64,000 bases of DNA from DATFNV01 sp963827935 (GCA_963827935.1 CAWHCN010000019.1:186001-250000), one strand, 5' to 3'; counted from the stretch's first letter, positions 7,950-18,644 are shown. Numbers and translations are program-made. Notes: generated by a model from the letters alone, not told the origin.

Positions 7950-9148
7950 ATGAGCGGGGCCCCTTCCCCTGCCGCCCGGCCCCGGGCGGCGAATGCGCTG
8001 ACGAAGGTGCCGGTCGTCGAGGGCGAGTGCCTCCGACGGCTGCTTGTGAGCGGAGGACGCGGCATGCCGAGCCCGGACAAAGCCTTGGAAGGAAACGGCG
8101 TCGCCACGCTGGCTCCAACCGAGGTAGCGAGCGGGGACGAAGCGCTGCCGGCCGAGTTGGGCCTGCACATCCACCGCCTCATGGTGCGCACCCGCGCCAT
8201 GGAAGAGCGGATGATCAAGATGAGCAAGTCGGGCGAAGGGTATTTCTGGATCGGCGGTCCCGGCGAAGAGGCGTTCAACGCCTGCCTGGGCCTCCAGGTC
8301 AAGAAGGGACAGGGACCGCACAACGATTTCCTCATCCTCCATTACCGCAACAGTGCCACGCTGGTCGCCATGGGAATGCCCATGCTGGACGGCATCCGGC
8401 AGATGGCCATGACGGTGACCGATCCGCATTCGCGCGGCCGGAACTTCGGCAGCCACTTTGCCCGCCACGAGTGGAACGTGATCCCGGTCACCTCGGTGAT
8501 CGAGATGCGTCACACCGTGGCGCCGGGGTGCGCCTGGTGCAGAAACGGCTCGGCGGCGACGCCATCACCATCGTTACCGGCGGCGACGCAGGGACGGCCG
8601 AGGGGGATTTTGCCTCCTGCCTGATCTGGAGCACCCGGCCGGGAAACGAAGTGCCCGTGCTCATCGTCGTGCAAAACAACGGCTGGGGCATCTCGACGCC
8701 TGCCGGCGAGGTCCATGCCGAGAAGCGGATCATCGACCGCGGCAAGGCGTTTGGCATCCCCGGCGAAGTGGTGGACGGCAACGACCCGATCGCGAGCTGG
8801 CACGCCATCCGCCGGGCGATGACTTGGTGCCGCGTCGAGCGCCGGCCCTTCCTGCTGGAGTCGCGCGTCTCACGGCTGTACGGCCATTCGTCGTCGAGCG
8901 GTGCCATTCGAGTCAAGGGCGAGCCCGACTGCATCGACCTGTTCGAGCACAAGCTGGTCGAGTCCGGCGTGGCGGATCAGGAATCGCTCGACCGGGTCCA
9001 CGAAGAGGCGCGGATCGAGGCGGAAGAAGCGCTGGAGCAGGCTCTGCGCAAGCCGAAGCCGGCGGCGGAGGACGTGGAGAAGTTCACGTACGCCCCCAGC
9101 CCGGTGGATGCGGTTTATCCGGGGGATTACACGGGATTACCCGTTTAG
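7950..9148 (+). CDS. 2-oxoacid dehydrogenase E1 component alpha subunit (one frameshift)
   Basis: About 400 residues. The thiamine-diphosphate-binding region is readable: GGDAGTAEGDF, then about 25 residues to QNNGWGIST. SRLYGHSSSSGAIR and an acidic C-terminal helix follow. The GDG of the usual ThDP motif is GDA here. The frame changes at about 8531, where GGGG should probably be GGGGG: upstream reads IEMRHTVAPG and downstream VRLVQKRLGGDAIT. Both halves match one family, branched-chain or pyruvate dehydrogenase E1 alpha. ATG 7950 follows AAGGAAGAGA. The E1 beta and E2 genes follow on the same strand, so this is the first gene of a complex that oxidatively decarboxylates a 2-oxoacid to acyl-CoA. 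Confidence 0.85.
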
Positions 9149-9217
9149 CGGCCGCTCGCAGAGCGGCAAGAGCGCCGCTCTGCGATTGGCCGCGAAACGG
9201 CCGCGGATGAGTGTTGC

Positions 9218-10277
9218 ATGGCAACGTTGGTCCAGGCCGTTCGCATGGCTCTCCATTACGGCGAAGAGCACCTCGGCGTGACCGACATCTTCGGCGAGGA
9301 TGTCGGGCCGCCGCTGGGGGGCGTCTTCACCGCGACGCAGGGGCTGCGTACCGCCTGGAACTCGCCGCTCGACGAGCGTGGCATCATCGGCACAGCAATG
9401 GGGATCGCCTATGCCGGCGGCCGGCCGGTGGCCGAGATTCAGTTCTGCGACTATGGCTTCAACACCATCGACCTGCTGAAAGTGGCGGGCAACCAGCGCT
9501 GGGCCGGTGGCGGCAACTTCGACATGCCCATGGTCGCTCATGACTCCCACCGGGTCCGGCATCCGCGGCAGCCTCTATCATTCCCATTCCTTCGAGAGTT
9601 GGGCCAGCCGGCTGGCGGGCTGGAAGATCGTCATGCCCAGCAACGCCCTCGATGCCTACGGGCTGATGTTGTCGGCCATCGTCGATCCGAATCCGGTCCT
9701 GGTGCTCTTGCCCAAGGCTCTGCTCCGCGTCCGCGGCGAGGAACTGCTCCCCGGCGAACCGGAAGACCCGGACCAGCTCAAGCAGATGATCGACGCGCCG
9801 GTGGGCGATCGCAGCGACTGGCAGCCGCGCTGGCCGGAGCTGGGGCCTCACTTCATCAAGTTCGGCCTGGCCAATCGCGTGCGGGAAGGGACCAGCGCGA
9901 TGGTCGTCAGCTATGGCCGCATGCTCCCCCTGTGCAAGCAGGCGGCCGACCAGCTGGCCCAGGACCGCGGCCTCAGCTTCGAGGTGCTCGACCTGCGCAG
10001 CATCTTCCCCTACGATTGGAAGGCGATCAGCGCGGGCGTGCTCAAGACGGGGCGGGTGCTCATCGTCAACGAGGACACCGAGGTGACGAACTTCGGCGAG
10101 CACCTGCTGCGGCGGATAATCGACGAGCATTTTTACGACCTGGCGGTCCGCCCGCGCTGCCTGATGGGCAAGCACGTGCCGGGCATCGGGCTGAACCAGG
10201 TCTATGAACAGAATACCGTGCCGCAATTGTCGCACATTCGCGAGGCCATGCTGGCCGTGGCGACGGAAGCCGCGTGA
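9218..10277 (+). CDS. 2-oxoacid dehydrogenase E1 component beta subunit (one frameshift)
   Basis: About 353 residues. It begins MATLVQAVRMALHYGEEHLG and carries GEDVGPPLGGVF, the conserved RTAWNSPLDERGIIGTAMG region, and a C-terminal transketolase domain (FEVLDLRSIFPYDWKAI, LIVNEDTEVTNFGEHLL). The frame shifts at about 9538, where PMVA should continue into MTPTGSGIRGSLYHS; one extra C explains it. It forms a heterotetramer with E1 alpha and closes the ThDP active site. The start is 69 bases after the E1 alpha stop. Substrate (pyruvate or branched-chain acids) cannot be decided from sequence alone. Confidence 0.85.
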
Positions 10278-10310
10278 ACAGAAAGCGGCTTGGTTCCTGG
10301 TTAATTCTCG

Positions 10311-10393
10311 AACCACAAAGGACACAAAGAACACAAAGAACGGAATGAAATCCCATCCCTGTCTTCTTTGTGTTCTTTGTGTCCTTTGTGGTT
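10311..10393. repeat. Iterated ACAAAG hairpin between E1 beta and E2
   Basis: Two 30-base arms (10311-10340 and 10364-10393) are exact reverse complements around a 23-base loop. Each arm is built from near repeats of ACACAAAGA. The element lies in the 142-base gap between E1 beta and E2 and would form a very stable stem in the operon mRNA. The type matches the element at 22376-22500 (ACACAGAGA units). Confidence 0.85.
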
Positions 10394-10419
10394 CTCTTAT
10401 TCTTGATGCCGAGCGTCCC

Positions 10420-11640
10420 ATGGACTTCAAGCTTCCCGAACTCGGCGAAGGGGTCTACGAGGCCGAGTTGGTCGCGTGGGCGGTGAAACCCGGCGATACG
10501 GTCAAGCGCGGCCAGCAACTGATGGAGGTGCTGACCGACAAGGCGACGATGGAGGTGCCGGCTCCCTTCGCCGGGACCATCACCGAACTGACCGCCCAGC
10601 CGGGGCAGCAGATCAAGGTGGGCGACCTGGTGCTGACCTTCGCGCCGGCCGGCCAGATAGCCGAAACCGCTGTGCCCGAACCCACCCGGTCGGTCCCCCC
10701 GGCCGCCATCGAGACCAACGGGGCGATTCGCACGCCGGCCTCCGAACAGGCCATCGTGAAGGCAGCGCCGTCGGTGCGCCATCTTGCCCGGCAACTTGGC
10801 ATCGACCTGACCAGCGTTCACGGCAGTGGCCCGCAAGGGCGCATCCTGGCGGACGACGTGACGGCTCCTCCGCCGGCCACGCCTGAAGCGAAACCCAAGC
10901 CGGCTGAGCCAAAGCCCGACTACGGGGTGCCCGGCAGCCGCGTGAAGCTGCACGGACTGCGCCGCAAGATCGCCGAACGCATGGTCCAGGCGAAGACCAC
11001 CATCCCGCACTACACCTATGTCGATGAATGCGACGTGACCGACCTGGTCCGCCTGCGCGAGTCGCTGAAGGACGCGTATGCCCGAAGCGGCGTGAAGCTC
11101 ACCTACCTCGCCTTCTTCGTCAAGGCGGTGGCCCGGGCCCTGAAGGTAGTCCCCATCGTCAACGCTTCGCTCGACGAGTCACAGGGCGAGATTGTGCTGC
11201 ACGACCGCTATCACATCGGCATGGCCGTGGCGACGCCGTCGGGCCTGATCGTTCCCGTAATTCACGACGCCGACCGCAAGGACATGGGTGCGATTGCCGC
11301 CGACATCGACCGGCTCGAGCACGGAGGCCCGGGCGGGGAAGTCGCGCTCGAGGACCTGCGCGGCGGCACCTTCACGGTCACCTCGATCGGCAACGTGGGC
11401 GGCCTGATCTCGACGCCGATCATCAATCCGCCGGAGGTAGGCATTCTGGGCGTGGGCCGGGTGGTGAAGCGGCCGGTCTTCGACGCCGCCGGTGCGGTGC
11501 GCCCCGCGGACATGGTGTACCTGTCGTTCTCGTTCGATCACCGGGTGCTGGACGGAGCGGTGGGCGCGGCATTCGGGAACGCCGTCGTCAAGGCGTTGCA
11601 GCAGCCCGCCGTATTGCTTCTACAGGAGCCCGTTCGCTGA
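10420..11640 (+). CDS. 2-oxoacid dehydrogenase E2 (dihydrolipoyl acyltransferase)
   Basis: 406 residues. An N-terminal lipoyl domain (1-80) has the lipoyl-lysine site TDKATME at Lys41. A Pro-rich linker leads to a peripheral subunit-binding domain (about 113-150, VRHLARQLGIDLTSVHGSGP), a second Pro/Lys linker, and a catalytic domain ending in SFSFDHRVLDGA with the catalytic His and Asp. It transfers the acyl group from E1 to CoA and forms the multimeric core. ATG 10420 is chosen because the lipoyl fold starts there; the open frame extends upstream only by reading through the hairpin repeat. E3 is not in view and is presumably encoded elsewhere. Confidence 0.9.
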   Translation: MDFKLPELGEGVYEAELVAWAVKPGDTVKRGQQLMEVLTDKATMEVPAPFAGTITELTAQPGQQIKVGDLVLTFAPAGQIAETAVPEPTRSVPPAAIETNGAIRTPASEQAIVKAAPSVRHLARQLGIDLTSVHGSGPQGRILADDVTAPPPATPEAKPKPAEPKPDYGVPGSRVKLHGLRRKIAERMVQAKTTIPHYTYVDECDVTDLVRLRESLKDAYARSGVKLTYLAFFVKAVARALKVVPIVNASLDESQGEIVLHDRYHIGMAVATPSGLIVPVIHDADRKDMGAIAADIDRLEHGGPGGEVALEDLRGGTFTVTSIGNVGGLISTPIINPPEVGILGVGRVVKRPVFDAAGAVRPADMVYLSFSFDHRVLDGAVGAAFGNAVVKALQQPAVLLLQEPVR

Positions 11641-11772
11641 CAACGAGCGTGCCGGTCACCAAGACCATCGCTCGGGTGAGTCCTCCCCATTACCTCGATT
11701 GCGGGCCGCCTCGCGAACCGGTTCGAGGAGACGGAAGGCGCTGCCGGTTCCCCGGAAATTGCCATGTCGTAT

Positions 11773-11892
11773 TGAATTCGCCGGGAATTATATGCGACCT
11801 GGCACGCGAGTCGCAATCCATTGTCAAATCAGGACATGCGCCTTCACATTTCGGCGCCAGCGCCAGGTCGCATATAATTGGGTGTGTGCGGA
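11773..11892. repeat. Core-conserved element with covarying stem, copy 1
   Basis: It begins TGAATTCGCCGGGA and ends GTGTGCGGA, with an internal CGCCTTCACATTTC box; all three are shared with 34382-34503. A perfect 17-bp stem pairs 11786-11802 with 11863-11879. The stem bases differ from the second copy on both sides in a compensatory way. It sits between the E2 stop and the convergent VIT/VWA gene in a gap without other genes. Confidence 0.75.
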
Positions 11893-11937
11893 CCCGCCTT
11901 GCCGGCAAAGGATCAGTTTGAGCAAAGCGAGCCGTCC

Positions 11938-14900
11938 TCACCTGCCGGACGAGCCGGCCTGATTCGCCAGGCGTCCCTCCAGCTGCCACTTCGCCTGCGC
12001 CCGAATCCAGCCGAAGCGGGGTTCCCAGTCGCCGTCCACGATGCGCCGCAGCACCTTCTGGGCCTCGGCTTGCTGCCCGTGCTGCCGCAGGCTCTGGGCC
12101 CGATCCCACAGGATCTGGGCGTTGGCCGGCTCCGCTTCCGAGGCGGCCAGGTAGGCGCGGTCCGCCAGGGGGCAGGCCCCTTCGCGGCTGAGGGTCTGGG
12201 CCAGGGTCAGCCAGGGGCCGGATTCGTTGGGTTTCTGGCCGATGGGCGTGGTCAGGTACTCCCAGGCCAGGTCGGCGGCGCCCAGGTCGCGCAGAATCAC
12301 GGCCGCCGCTGCACAGGCAGCCGTCGGGTCGTCGTGGTCCAGGGCCCGCCAGCAGTCGGCGGCCCGCACCGTCTTGGCCAGCAGGTCGCGCGGTGGCTCG
12401 AGCTTCAGCGCCTTCACCGCCTGGGCCAGCGAGGCGTAGTGATCCAGCAGCCGGCCATAGTCGCGCCGCACCGGCTCCAGGTCGATCACGTCCGGCAGGT
12501 CCTGGTATTCCAGGGCCAGCGCTCGCTCCAGGCACTCGATGGAACGGGCCGTCAGACCGCGGGCATCGGCGATCTGGCCGGCCAGGCGCCAGAGGCCGGG
12601 CTGGCGGGCCAACTCCTTGTGCTCCAGCAGCGGCCGCAGGCGGAGGTCGGCGTCGGCGTGCTGGCCGGTCTGCACCAGGAAATGGACGGCGGCCAGGCTG
12701 GTGCCCAGGCGTTCGGCCTCGTCGCCGCCGTCGAGGGCGGCCGCCAGCAGGTTGCTGGCCAGCGGTTGATCGCCGACCTGCCAGCACTGCCAGGCCAGCG
12801 CCACCGCTGCCGGCCGGCGGTGCCCTTGGCAGAAATTGGTTGCCGTCTGCCGCATCATATCGGTCCACAGGTCGGCATCGCGGGCCTCGCCCTGGAGCGC
12901 CTCGCGGAAGGTGCCATCGACGGCCGGCAGCACCCCGGCCTTCACCGCCTGCTCGAACATCGCCTGGAACTGCGCCCGCGCCTCATCGCGCCGGCCGCCG
13001 CGCAGCAAGGCCCGGGCCCGTTCGTACCGGGCCGCATACCCCAGGGCCGGATGATCGGCATAGCGGCCCCACGACTCGGCCAACTCGCGCTGGAAACGCT
13101 GGTCCGAATTGGCGGTCTGGTCGTGCAGGAGACCCAGCAGCGCCCAGCCGAACAGCGAATCCTTGTGCGATCTCACATAGTCCAGACCGCGGAGCTGTCG
13201 TTCGCGCAACCAGCCGGCACCGGGCAGGCTGGCATCGACACTGCTCCACCGCTGCGCCACCAGCCACTGATCGCGGAAGCCGGCCAGCGTGCCCAGCAAG
13301 GGATGGCCCTGGCAGAGCGCCCCCGCCAGGTCCACGGCCAGCCGCGGCTGCCACGACTGGTACAGCGGCTGATCGAGCAGCGACAGGTAGAGCACCAGCG
13401 GATCGCGTGGCCGCTGTTCTCGGAGCGCTTTCAGCTCGGGGGAGAGCGACACGCTATCGCCGCACGCCGCCAGCAGGACGTGGAAACCGGCCGTGCGGGC
13501 ATCGGTCCCCGGGAAGCAGTGATGGTAGACGATGCCGGCGTTTGCCGGGTTCTGGGCAGCGTAGTCGGCGGCGAACAGTTCGCGAGCTTGTTCGTCGTTC
13601 AGGTAGCGATGGCAGCCATTTTCCGCCACGTCGAGCGGCTTGTTCGGATCGAGCGCCAGCTTGCGATAGACGAGTTCGCGGGTCCGTAACGGCAGCGCCA
13701 GGACGACCAGGGCCGACGTATCCGGCACCAGCTCCGGCGTGGCAGCCGGGCGAAGCGTGTTGTGCAGGACGGCGAGTTCCTTGCCAACGGCGTCGAGCCG
13801 CTTCAGAGTGCCGTCGGCCCCATAGGTCAGGCAAGCCACCATCTTCCCTTCGGGCATGACGACGACGCGCCGCTCCGTCAGTCGGCCGTCGTCGCCGAAG
13901 AGCAGTTGCACGGCCGCGTAGCGGATGGGCTTGCCATCCGCCGTCTTCGCCGTGGCCGCACCGCGCGGGCGGAGGACGACGGTGTGCTCGTCGCCGGCCG
14001 CCACATCGCTGCCGTGGGCCAGGTCCTCGGCGGGGGGCAACAGCCAGGGGAGGACGGCGGCTAGCTCGGCGCGATGGAACCGGCTCACCGTGCGACGGGC
14101 ACCGATGCCCAGATCGGGATAAAGGTGCAGGAGCGTCTGCCCGTCGCAGACCACGCGCTCCTTCAGGCCGTTAGACAAAGTGCGTTCATAGGCATAGCGG
14201 CCGGCGCCGTCGAAGGTGATGGCCAGGAGCGACTGGCCATTCTTGTCAGCGATGGTCAACGTCTGCCAGCCGGCGGAGCGAGCGCGATCGATCAGCTTGC
14301 GGGCCGCCGGTTCGATGTGTCCGGCCTGCTCCGTCAGCCGCGGCGCCGCCTCGGCCGCCAGCACGGCCCGGATGTCGGCCAGGCTGGTGTTCATGCCGGG
14401 GGCGTAGGAGACAAGGTCGGTGAAGATGCGTTGGTCGCCGCTGAAGGAGGGGCGGGAATAGAGTTGGGGCATGGCCGTTCGCGTGGCGGGTCGCGCCGGC
14501 AGTGGATCGTCCTGCCCGACACCGCCATGCACCCGCTCCGGCGTCAGGTGCGATGGCTGATCGACCATCCAGAAACGCTCCATTTCGTAGTCGATCCCGC
14601 GGAGATTTTCGGACTGGTTCATCAGGAACAGGACCCGGCGATCCGGTGACCTCGTGACGCTACCGTCCATATCGACAAAGCCGCGGTAGGCAAGGAAATG
14701 GCTCTTGTCACCGGCATCGAAATAGTCCATACCATTTGTCACACGCGGCTTGAGGAGCTTTCCCGTCACGTCCGACCACATGACCGCGTCGCCAGCCAGT
14801 TGCGACCGGGCGAGCCGTCGCCCATCGGAGGAGAAGTCGACAGTGCGGATGGACCCGTCCATCATCACTACAGGCGAGGCCTCTTCAGGGGCGACCGGCG

Positions 14901-17900
14901 TGCCATCGACCGCTCCATTCCAACCCCAGCCCAAGCTCTCGGGCGTCCGCGAGGGGCGGCCCACCCCGAGGTTCGAGAAGAGGCGATTGGTGAAAGGGAT
15001 CTTGGAAAGGACCGGCGGCCCGAAGCCACCGGGCGGCAATTGCATAGGTATGTGAAATCGTTCCGTGCCGAGCGGGTCCGGCTCCGGGGTCAACAGGCCG
15101 GGCACGCTCAGTTCAGCCAGGCTCTCGACGCTGTAATTGAGCGGCACGATGGGGTCCAGGCCCATCTCGGTACCCGATAGGTCCCCCAGCCTTTCACCGC
15201 TGCTGACGCCCAACCGACCCCGCCGGGTCTCCGGCACCGCGAACGCCCCGCTGTACAGTTGCAGCGCCGTCGCCACCGGCCCGCCGCCAGGGATGCTTGG
15301 CGCCCCCGGCCAGTTCAGGCAGCGCGGCGGCATGCGCACCAGGATTGTCTGCAATACCTGCTGCTCGTTCGGCTTCTGGTCGCCCGGCAGGCCGGTGGCC
15401 GGCGGAGAATCGGGATCGGGTTCGTAGACCACAGGAATCTTGTCGGGGCATGGGTACATGGCCCAGTGGTCCTTGCGGCCGCGGTCCACCTTGTTTTCGC
15501 GATACATCGCCTCGTTTTCCAGCACCAACAGCGACGTGAACGGCGTCATCACGTACATGGCCTTGCTCAGGTCCACGATTTCCGCGCGGTGCTTGGCGGC
15601 ATCGTCGGCCAGCAGGCGTTCGATTTCCAGCTTGGCCCAGGTGCGCGGCAGGTAGTCGGCACCGGCCGCCACGTCCCGAACGGCAGCACACGCTCGAACG
15701 GCTGGCCGTCCTGCGAGCCGGTCACCGTCACCGTGGCGGGCCGGGGCTGGGCGTCGTCGTCCAGGCGCATCGCGGCGCAGATTTCCTCGCCGGCGCTGAT
15801 CGAATTGGCGAACGTCGAGCCATTGGCGACCGGCATTGTCGGTCACCTTGACATCGAGCAGGCGCGGCAGGGCCAGGGCGGCGTGCAGCTCGAAGCCACG
15901 CCACGACACCGGCTCGTCCGGGTTGATCTGCGTGAAGTAGCCGCCGCTGCGCTCGGCCGCCAGCTTCATCAGGCTGCGGTTCCAGCGCCGGCCGACGCCG
16001 ACGCCGACGTAGCGTGTCCCCGCCGGCAGCCGTTTGGCCAGCACATCGTCGCGCCGCTCGCCCATGGCCGCCACGCCGCTGCCGACGTGGACCAGGTACG
16101 GATTCTTCGCCTTGCCCAGGTACGATCCCGCCTCGTCGAGCGCATGCCCCAGGTCGAGGGCGCCGATCAGGTGGGTGGTGTCGAGGAAATCGAGCCCGGC
16201 CTTGATGTTCTCGGCCGTCACCGGCAGCGTCCCCTGCCAGGATGCCCGGACGTTGGTGCCCGCGGCCAGGATGGTAAAGGTGTCGTTGTGCTCCGCGTTG
16301 CCGAGCAGGGCGCGGACAATTTCGATCTGCGTTCGCGCCAGCAGCGGATCGCGGTCGCCGGACGACTCGAACAGGAAGACCCAGTCGCGCCCCTCGGCCG
16401 ATTGATCGGTTCGCGCTCGCAACTCGGGCCGGTAGCGGAGCATCAGGTAGCGATTGCCGTCGTGCTCGGCGGCGGAGAAGCGGGCGCTCTCCGGTCCCCT
16501 CGCCCCCAACCCTCTCCCAGGGGGCGAGGGGGGCTCATCGCGCGAGCTGAAGGACGACATCGCGATTGACCGGAACCTCCCGCGCCGCCGCATCGAGGAC
16601 CAGGTCGTTGCCAATGCGGGCGGCCGTCATTTCGGGATGCGACGGGCTGGACGGCGTCAGCTGGGCACCGCCAACGACATGGGCGTGGAACGACCAGTCG
16701 CGCACCACCTCCAGGTTGTGCCCGGCGGGGAAGCGGTACGACATACGGCCATAGTCGGCGGGCAGGCGTTGGGTATAGGACAAGACGAGTCGCTTTTCTT
16801 GCCGGGCTTCCAGGGGAAGACGCGCATCTTGAAGGTGCTGCCGTCCACCCATTCCAAAAGGGCCGGGTCGCGCTGGCTGCGGAGGATCTTTTCGTAGACG
16901 CGCCGGCCGTAATCGCGCTCCACCATGCCCCCTTCCATGAGCCGGCCGTCCACGTACATCGCCAGCCGCGACAGCGACGCATCGGGCGGCAGCGGGAAGT
17001 AAAACGTCCCCTCCAGCCGCCAGTTGGCGTGGTTGAAATAGGTCTGGTCGATGGTGGTGCGGGCGAAGCCGTCCTCAATGTGAACATCCACGTGATAGCG
17101 GCGGAGCGATAGCCGGGCCTGTTCGCCGGCGGCATCGACGGCCACCAGGGCCCCACCGGCGAAGTTGCTCCCCGGCACCAACGGAGTGTCGGCCTCGGCC
17201 ATCAGATCGCGCGTCCAGGTCGAGCCAATAGGAAGCGCACGGCGCATCCTGGACCTGGCCCTCCGGGGACAATTCCGATCCGAACGGGATGAGTCCGTCG
17301 TGCCCGCTGGCCATGACGTAGCCCTGGGTGACCAGGAGGCCGGCATCGGCGCGGGCGGCAAACTTGGTGCCCACCGCCGTCAACTCCCGCTTGGGTGTCT
17401 GCACCACGAACGGGCCGACGCCCTGGGGGAGGTCCATCGGCTTGACCTCGACGAACACCTCGCCGGCCGTCAGGGTCAGGTGCCGTTCCTGGTCGAGCGT
17501 GACCTTGGTGCCCTGGTTGACGTAGAGGACCGAGCCGTCCGGCAAGGCCAGGCGGCGGCGTTCGCCCGCCCGGGTCTGGACACTGCCGCCGACGGCAAGG
17601 ACCGGCGCGGCCGGGACGGCGGGCCGGGGCCGGGGCGTGAGCCCGGCGAGCGACTCGGGCGCGGCTTCCGGAGGCAGCCCGGGAACGATGGGCGGATTGG
17701 AATGGACGGCCAGGAACCAGACCAGCGCCACAATGGCCAGGGCCAGCGCCGCGGCGAAGCCGGCGGGCCGGAGCAAGCGGCGCCAGCGGCCCACGGCAAG
17801 GCGGCGCGGCAGGCGCTCGGCCACGCGCTCCGCCACCATCCCGGCTTCGGCCCGGCGCTCGCCGAAGGCATGACGCAGGTCGGCATCTTGCAGCTCGAAC

Positions 17901-18025
17901 GCCTCGGCCGCCACGGCACAGGCCGGGCAGGTCCCAAGATGCGCTTGCAGCGCCGCCTCGTCGATGGCGGACAATTCGCAGTCGATACGGGCGGAAATCA
18001 GCGCCAGGGCGCGTTCGCAGGTCAT
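11938..18025 (-). CDS. Zinc-finger/FecR/VIT/VWA giant protein (about five indels)
   Basis: Read as one gene of about 2,030 residues. It starts at ATG 18025 (MTCERALALISARIDCELSA) with an anti-sigma zinc-finger-like HLGTCPACAV, then a membrane helix (LALAIVALVWFLAV). A FecR-like domain follows (LPDGSVLYVNQGTKVTLDQE, FVVQTPKRELTAVGTKFA), then a VIT domain (FARTTIDQTYFNHANWRLEG, YEKILRSQRDPALLEW). A VWA domain comes next with a non-standard metal-site start (FLFESSGDRDP), then a long helical C-terminus. Breaks near 17220, 16813 (CCCC should be CCCCC), 16543, 15838 and 15672 each rejoin in-family sequence. The sigma factor gene is directly upstream, so the N-terminal part probably acts as its anti-sigma partner. 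Confidence 0.65.
16496..16531. repeat. CCCCTCGCCCCC hairpin inside the VIT/VWA gene
   Basis: Exact 12-base arms at 16496-16507 and 16520-16531 flank a 12-base loop (AACCCTCTCCCA). CCCCTCGCCC-type palindromes are common dispersed repeats in GC-rich bacteria. This one is read through in the VIT-to-VWA linker (PPSPPGRGLGARGPE) about 12 bases from one of the frame breaks, so it looks like an insertion into coding sequence. Confidence 0.6.
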
Positions 18026-18053
18026 GGGTTTCGCCGCCTCCGTTGAAATCCGC

Positions 18054-18078
18054 GCGGATCTTCGATCCGCGGCTAAAC
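18054..18078. repeat. 25-nt intercistronic palindromic motif, copy 2
   Basis: Same 25-nt consensus as copies at 6311-6335 and 40916-40940. It lies between the sigma factor gene and the zinc-finger/FecR gene. On the coding strand its GTTTAG end supplies the likely stop codon of the sigma gene. Confidence 0.7.
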
Positions 18079-18644
18079 AGGATGGCCGATCGATGGGTGA
18101 TTCACCAGGCGTGCGCGACAGGCGCACGCGCCTTCGTCAACCGGGCGTTGATCGTGGCCGGCGAGACGCCCAGCGTCTCGGCCAGTTCGCGATAGGTGAC
18201 GTTCTCGTAGTAATAAAGCATCACGACGGTGCGGTATTCCGGCGGCAGCGCCTCGACCTCGGCCAACAACCGGCGGCGGTCGTCGTCGCGGTCCAGGGCG
18301 GGCACCTCGTGACCATCGCGCGGATGCTGAAAGGCATCCGGATTGCAGCCGTTGCCCAGGGCGCTGAACGGGACGGTGCTGCGCTCGCGGGCCTTCAACC
18401 AGTCCAGGCAGGCCCGCAGGGCGATGCCGTGCAGCCAGGCGCCGAAGCGGTCCGGCTGCGACAGCGTGCCCAGGGCGCGGTAGCCGCGCAGCAGCGCCTC
18501 CTGCGCCAGGTCCTCGGCCGCGCCGGCACGGCCGACGCGGGCGTGGCACAGGGCCAGCACGCGCGGCGTCCAGCGGCGCACCAGCTCCGCATACGCCTCG
18601 CCCTGCCCCGCCAACGCCTGGCGGACCAGTTCCGCGTCCGTCAT
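18073..18644 (-). CDS. ECF-type RNA polymerase sigma factor
   Basis: About 190 residues from ATG 18644. Region 2 is visible (AYAELVRRWTPRVLALCHAR, then AEDLAQEALLRGYRALGTL). Region 4 is LPPEYRTVVMLYYYENVTYR followed by a helix-turn-helix (ELAETLGVSPATINARLTKA). It would direct RNA polymerase to an envelope- or stress-related regulon. In the literal frame the protein ends ARAPVAHAW at 18102. A one-base shift near 18125 gives the more family-like ending RARLVNHPSIGHPV with its stop at 18073, inside the 25-nt repeat; I prefer this. The downstream gene begins with an anti-sigma zinc finger, so the two are a regulatory pair. Confidence 0.85.

Noticed and set aside
10204..10419. N-terminal extension of E2
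   Set aside because: It reads the end of E1 beta and the hairpin repeat; the lipoyl domain starts at ATG 10420.
11755..11892. Covarying-stem element as a simple terminator for E2
   Set aside because: No T-run follows the stem, and a second copy with conserved boxes exists elsewhere, so termination alone does not explain it.
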